Assembly (NCBI GenBank): GCA_034698045.1
Contig: JAQGAU010000421.1
Coordinates: forward strand, 1-28,394
Reading direction: 5' to 3'
Source of the DNA: Paramacrobiotus richtersi
Lineage: Eukaryota > Tardigrada > Eutardigrada > Parachela > Macrobiotidae
Length of the DNA stretch: 28,394 nt
Shown here: positions 23,335 to 28,394 of the stretch, piece after piece
Layout of the letters: the number at the start of each line of letters is the position of its first letter
Position numbering within the stretch: the first letter of the stretch is position 1
Position numbers and translations under genes: made by a program
Notes under the pieces: model-generated
Told to the model about the DNA's origin: nothing
Databases searched by the model: none
Seen by the model: only the letters and a program-made list of their open reading frames with translations

Positions 23335-24097
23335 TGTTTTGTTGTACGACTGTGTTATACAATAAGTTCCAGTTAACGAAATAAATTTAACAATGACAGG
23401 TGCTGTCTTATAATTAGGATTATTTTTTCCATATTACAGAAGGGTTATGGTTAGAACTAAATCTTAGGATCAGCAGGTTTAGGTCACCCGTCAGATCAGC
23501 TTGGAGCGGTAGCAATATTACAAAGTTCAAGTCGCCATTGTTCCATGTTCCGGCGCAGATACACCTATATTTTCATTCGAATATATAACTGCCATTCAGT
23601 TCCTTAAAAGCACTTATATATATGACATCCGAAAACATGCCATATAGCAGAAAATTTGGTGCAATACAGATGTTTACCAACTTTTCAGCAGAACATTCAA
23701 TGAATGACTGCATCTAACCTGACACTATAGTTGCAGCACATTATTTTAATTGACATCAGACAGTGTTGGTAATTTTATTAATTAATTAGAAACGTTGATT
23801 GACATATTTTTTGTATGATCGAGACATTTCTGATGTCATGAGCTGTGTGCGGCAGTGTGCCTAAATAAGTGGTTGTCAAATGATTACTCTAATCAACATC
23901 AACTACAATATTCCACAGTCAGTGTTATAACCGAAGTCAATACCTGGAGGCTTTACTGATTAACTTCTAAAAAATGAATTAAAGCGACTACAATGCCTGC
24001 ACCGTACGTCCGGAACTAAAAAGGACAATAATTGTTGTAATCACTGTACGACAACTACACTTCTTAATTGTAAGCAGTCGCGTTTACATAAGTATGT

Positions 24098-24143
24098 TAA
24101 ATTACTACCGTATTTATTGTGATAGTAAATTACTACTGTATTT
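24098..24143. repeat. 18-bp near-perfect direct repeat
   Basis: TAAATTACTACCGTATTT (24098-24115) recurs with one or two changes at 24126-24143, a 28-bp offset. Function unknown. Confidence 0.65.
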
Positions 24144-24655
24144 TTTAACATGTATGTTTTGGAGAGGTTCCAGGTTTCGTTACAGGTTTAGATAAGCTCA
24201 CTAAAGATACTGAAGCTCGAAAGGTCAAGGAAAACTGTACGTTGTCACCATATTCAAAGTTCAAACGCAGTTTAGCTATTTTGTAGCGAAAAAGGTTCTT
24301 TTTGAATCAAGCGCCAGCCAGAAATATTGCAGCAGTCATTGTGGAGGAAACTTCGAAAAACTGACAATGAGAATACTATTTCACAATCAGAGCGCCATCC
24401 AGTGTATACCAGTATATGCCATACAACATACCATTCGCCATTTATAAACACGCTAGTACAGCTAACAATAAGTTACTAATATTTCCTGTACACGACGTAT
24501 CACAGCACCATCAGGAAATTTAAAGAAAATTGCTTTTTGCATCGCGAGATATGCGGTGCCTGTATTTCCTGCCGACGGTTTTTGTTTTGCAAGTGAACGT
24601 TGATTAAGAATATCGCTACTGATTAATTAATGTGGACAACAGCTGAATGATTGCT

Positions 24656-24661
24656 TTTAAT
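24656..24661 (-). terminator. Possible poly(A) signal of CAD (ATTAAA)
   Basis: TTTAAT on the plus strand reads ATTAAA, the commonest variant signal, about 395 bases past the CAD stop. The nearest canonical AATAAA on the minus strand is much further, at 24113-24118. Confidence 0.3.
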
Positions 24662-25055
24662 TCAAAAAACAGCGGTAGAGCGAGCGGCGATAACGCGAAG
24701 CGGTGCATAACATACGAAAAACAGTTGCGAATATGCAAAGAACCATCGAGTTATCCATTGCAACTGTACACAATCCCTGGACAGAACATTCACGGCACGA
24801 AACACGACACATCAATTATGTAACCGGATACCACATATTGTGTGGGGAGCCAACGGGTAAATACTGCCGGACCACAATTTCGATTAGAAGTCAAGAAACC
24901 ACGAAGCTAAATTGCACCCCTTTACGCAGACATACAGTACAGGACAGAAAAGTATTCCACCACCATGAAATATCAAGACCATAATAGTGAAGAAAGCTAT
25001 GCGAAATAAAGCTGGTTGATAATGAAAAGATGCGATGCCAGTTGTCAATTGTTCC

Positions 25056-28000
25056 TTATTCAGATTTCCGGGAAGACTGCGAACTCATACGACGACGGAA
25101 GTTGGCTAACGACTTTTCGGTGACTTCAGAAGGTCGCCGATCGATGATGCCCTTAAGGAGCACGGCCAAGATGGCCATCCGTACGTACACTCCATTTTCC
25201 GCTTGCCGGAAATATGCCGCCCGGGAATCCTTATCAATCTGTGGGGCAATAGTCTGCTGACGGGGCAGTGGATGGAGAATCCGGAATTTTGGTCCGGTCA
25301 GACTTTCCGGCTTAACCAGTGTCATCAGCTCTGGAGTTAACGACAATCGTCGGACATCTGCTCCGTCACCATCACCCGCCGAGGAATCGCATTGCACTGG
25401 AGCCATGTAGAGGACGTTGGTTTCCGGCAGCGCCTCTTCCAGACTGCTAAAGGTTTTCTGCGAGGTTCCGTATTCTTTGATGTACTGGCAGATATCTTCA
25501 GGCATTTCGCACTTGTCCTGGTTGACGTAACGCAGTTCGCCCACTTGACATTTGGCTAGCAGTTTGGCTAGCGAGTGTCCATGTCCCGTTTTCAGGTTGC
25601 CTGCCAGTGTGACGACGCATCCGCGGACCGTTCCGATTTCGTCCCAGATAGTGAATCCATCCACCAATGCTTGCACCAGATCTTCGCCGGTCTGCAAAAG
25701 AAAAGTGGGATGAGATTAAGCAAGAAAAAAGTTGAACATACCGCTGTTACTACGACAAATGGTATGTTCGCATAACGAAACTACATGCCAAAATTGCCTC
25801 ACTACCGGGCAAGATAGCAAAAACAGGACTTGGACTAAAATATTATTACCGCATCGCCGGCGTTTATAAATGGTTTGTGCAGGCACCATCCGGCCGCTTC
25901 CAGTGGATTCTCATAGGGTTGCCGTAGAACAACGACATCTGCATAGCTCGACATGATTGTCACCGTATCGTGCAGGGATTCTCCTTTTTTCACCGACGAT
26001 GTGGCGGGATTCATATAAATAACCGATCCACCCAGCCTAAATAAAAAAACCATAAGTTGTAACGTTCTGTCATGCACCACAAAGCGTATAACAAAAGACT
26101 GTTCAAAAGGTCACCTGTGCATGGCACTGGCATACGCATTCTGACTGGCAATGTCTTCAGTATAGAACAAATTGGCCAGAATTCTTCCAGCAAGGATGTG
26201 TCCAGTTGGTCGATTCTTCTGGACACAGGACTTGAAATAACGGGCCAGACGGAACAAATGCTCAATGTGCTGTTCACTGAATGTCTCCACGCAAATCAGG
26301 TAGTGGAAGGGCAGGGCGTGAGCCATAGGCGGCGGGATCATGGATGCACGGCGGCCCATGTAACCATGAGAAGCGCCCTCGTCGGAAATACCGAAATCAG
26401 CTGACAATCGCGACTGACGCCGGGCTACTAACTGTTCATGTGGTATGAACGTCGTCGGACGACGCTGGTTAATAGCTCCCTGGGGCTTAGAAGGTGGTGA
26501 GTCTTCGGCGGCAAACGAGATGCTCTTACGCCCCGGCACAGAAGTACCTCGTAGCTTATTTCGTGCTTGAGAAGGTTTCAGGAGGGCTTCCGGATATAGG
26601 TCGTCGTTGTATTCGGCGGCTTCGTTATCAGAGGGAATATGTTCTGCACCGGTTGGATTATCCTCTGCAGTACGACCTTTAGATGCAGAGGATAAGGTAC
26701 GTAAGCGGAACCGGGGTGGTTCTGTCAGCACGGCTGGAGGGGAGACAATGACTCTAGGAACAGATATGCTGGATTTGCGCATCTCTGGTTCTGTCATCAG
26801 CACGGTTGGAAGGGAGACAGTAACTCTGGGCAAAGATATACTGGATTTACGCATCTCAAGGGGACCGCTGTCTTTACGAACATTGACACCAAAACCCGGT
26901 TCGGCCAGGACTTCCCCATCAACGTAAGCGTCTTCCCCACGAAGGACAACCCGATGCACCTAATATCAAAGCATTTCTTACCAGTGCCCTACTTTTACTG
27001 CATTTCATATTTCTGCCTTCCGCTGTTATTACTCGACAGAATAAGTGTTTCCAGATGATAATTGTTTTCCAGCGGCAGGTCGTTTTTTATACAATCATGC
27101 CTTTCGCAGCATCTGTTAAGCTGAATATTTAAGTATCGAATATGAATCTTACCCAACATGGTCGTAATAATATACGACTAGATACGGATTATCAATAAAT
27201 TCTTACCTTGCCGCGAACATGCATTCCAGCAAAGGGACTCCATCCGGCCTTCGTCCAGGGCTGCTTTTCCGGAATAATCCACTCTTCGTCCAGATCAACC
27301 TCAACGAATGTATCCGCTTGGGCTGGTAAGTCAAAAATTCTTCGAGGATTAGTGTACAGCTTCGCTTCAATATCCTCCAGAGTCAAACGACCTTCCGCCA
27401 CCGCAGTCAGCAGTAACGGTAACATCGTTTCCAACCCCGGAAATCCCGGTGGACTCTGGTCAGAGTCCTTTTCGCTCAGCAAATGAGGTGCATGGTCAGT
27501 GGCAAAACAGTCAATTACGGCCAAATTTTCCCATAGCGCCGCCTGATCCTGTGGTGTAGCCAACGGTGGTTTGACAGTACTGCGTTTTCCAAGAGAAACC
27601 ATGTGTTCCGCAGTGAGGAACAAATGGTGTGGAGCTACTTCGCAAGTGACCTTCATACCCTTCTGTTTAGCCTCCTTAACTAGCATGATTTCCTGCTTGT
27701 TTGATACGTGGCAGATATGCACTGGCCGATCGTAAAGGTGGGCATAAAACAGAAGCGCCGCCAATGTGTTAGTTTCAGCGTGGACACAAACCGGTCGAGA
27801 TTTCGGCCAGTTGGCCAAATGCGGTCCCCAGAGAGCCATATTATCCAGCTTCAGTGTAGTGAACGTGTCGTTCAAGTACATCTTCAAGGTCATGACATAT
27901 GGAGCAATTTGAGCAACAGTATGCACATTGTCCACGGACGCTCCAGCAAACAAGGCATAATCGCATCGCGCTCCCCGTTCGGCCGCTTCTTTCGCGATTT

Positions 28001-28394
28001 GCAGAGCCTGGTGGTCCGTGATCGGTGGACTGGTGTTTGGCATGCAGCATACCAAGGTTACGCCCCCTGCTAAAGCCGCTGCTGTGCCACTGGCGAAGTC
28101 CTCCTTATGCGTGGCACCAGGTTCCCGCAAATGCACATGGACATCGATCAACCCAGGGAAACGGTACAACCGACGAGTTGTCACAAAGTCAGTGCTCAGA
28201 CGGAGCGGTGGAGGCTTGGGGAACAATTCGAGCGCTTCAACCAGGACCTTTGCACAGTTTACATCCGTAACCAGAGGAATCGCGAAATCAGCCGTCAGTC
28301 GGCTAAGTCGGTAGCCTTGCGTACTATCAATCGACAGACGTGGTGTCATCCCGCGACGTGTAGGAATACTAATCGCCAGGTCAAACGTTTTGGC
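25056..28394 (-). CDS. CAD: CAD, 3' part: MGS-like end, dihydroorotase, linker, degenerate aspartate transcarbamoylase
   Basis: CAD performs the first three steps of pyrimidine synthesis in the animal cytosol; the glutaminase and CPSase parts lie beyond the right edge. Exons: 27207-28394 (open at its 5' end), 26115-26959, 25850-26036, 25056-25691; frame holds throughout. Domains in order: end of the MGS-like UTP/PRPP regulatory domain (28394 to about 28200); complete dihydroorotase with HVHLREPG, MPNT, the LKMYLN lysine, VHAE, ICHVS, EVAPHH and TDHAPH, so all metal and catalytic residues are present; a linker of about 195 aa with a tandem duplication; then the ATCase domain from about 26320. 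In the ATCase, SVKKGES, VVLRQP, INAGD, HPLPR and SRAAYFRQAENG are kept, but the STRT loop reads DIAS, HPT reads DLV, and two arginines are lost, so it is probably inactive. A basic Ser-rich tail of about 30 residues extends past the usual end. Confidence 0.93.
26717..26857 (-). repeat. Tandem duplication in the CAD linker
   Basis: A 72-bp unit (26786-26857) and a 69-bp unit (26717-26785) encode 24 and 23 residues that are nearly the same: each starts EMRKSSIS, continues PRV and ends TEP, differing by a few substitutions and one codon. Each carries RKSSIS, a basophilic-kinase type site, and a third RKSIS lies further along the same linker. In mammals this linker and the MGS domain carry the kinase sites that regulate CAD. 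Confidence 0.88.

Larger units (their letters stand above)
23335..25055. other. Spacer between transporter D and CAD
   Basis: About 1.7 kb holding the promoter side of D and the 3' UTR of CAD. The open frame at 24703-24984 (plus) has no family features and overlaps the expected CAD 3' UTR, so I do not call it. A short direct repeat lies at 24098-24143. Confidence 0.5.

Noticed and set aside
24703..24984. 93-aa plus-strand open frame
   Set aside because: It lies opposite the expected CAD 3' UTR, has no family features and lacks a poly(A) signal at a sensible distance.
25056..26320. ATCase loss as an assembly or splice-model artefact
   Set aside because: The altered residues lie in three separate places across two exons, the STRT and HPT regions align without gaps, frames join correctly at every GT-AG junction, and neighbouring motifs are intact.

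Overview
The window is nuclear DNA from a multicellular animal, almost certainly an invertebrate with a fairly compact genome. The reasons are spliceosomal GT-AG introns in nearly every gene, AATAAA poly(A) signals, no ribosome binding sites or operons, and an animal gene set: a BTBD10/KCTD20 protein, SLC22-type transporters and the fused pyrimidine enzyme CAD. I cannot name the phylum from this sequence; a small-genome ecdysozoan would fit, but that is a guess. Exon boundaries below were placed by hand from splice motifs, reading-frame continuity and comparison of the four paralogues with each other.

Layout, left to right. (1) 1-444, plus strand: the last coding piece of a BTBD10/KCTD20-like gene, cut by the left edge, with a poly(A) signal at 763. 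(2) 1177-23334, minus strand: a tandem array of four complete, intact SLC22-like transporter genes, here called A (1177-4812, 561 aa), B (6725-11485, 535 aa), C (14646-18224, 575 aa) and D (20084-23334, 569 aa). They share seven intron positions with the same phases, and several internal exons have the same length in all four. A and B also have paralogue-specific extra introns that create 16-nt and 24-nt microexons. The spacers are 1.7-3.2 kb; the B-C spacer holds an unusual degenerate repeat of about 40 bp arranged in both orientations (about 12890-14060). (3) 25056-28394, minus strand: the 3' part of CAD (end of the MGS-like regulatory domain, complete dihydroorotase, linker, aspartate transcarbamoylase domain), cut by the right edge.

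The most striking observation is in CAD. The dihydroorotase domain keeps every metal-binding and catalytic residue I can place, while the aspartate transcarbamoylase domain, although in frame and well conserved elsewhere, has lost the carbamoyl-phosphate loop (STRT), the HPT triad and the aspartate-binding arginines. It reads as a pseudoenzyme domain kept inside a CAD protein. If so, this animal either has another transcarbamoylase or depends on imported pyrimidine precursors.

The transporters carry basic residues at the two positions that mark organic-anion members of SLC22, so they probably move anions or zwitterions. A functional link between them and the altered CAD next door is speculative.
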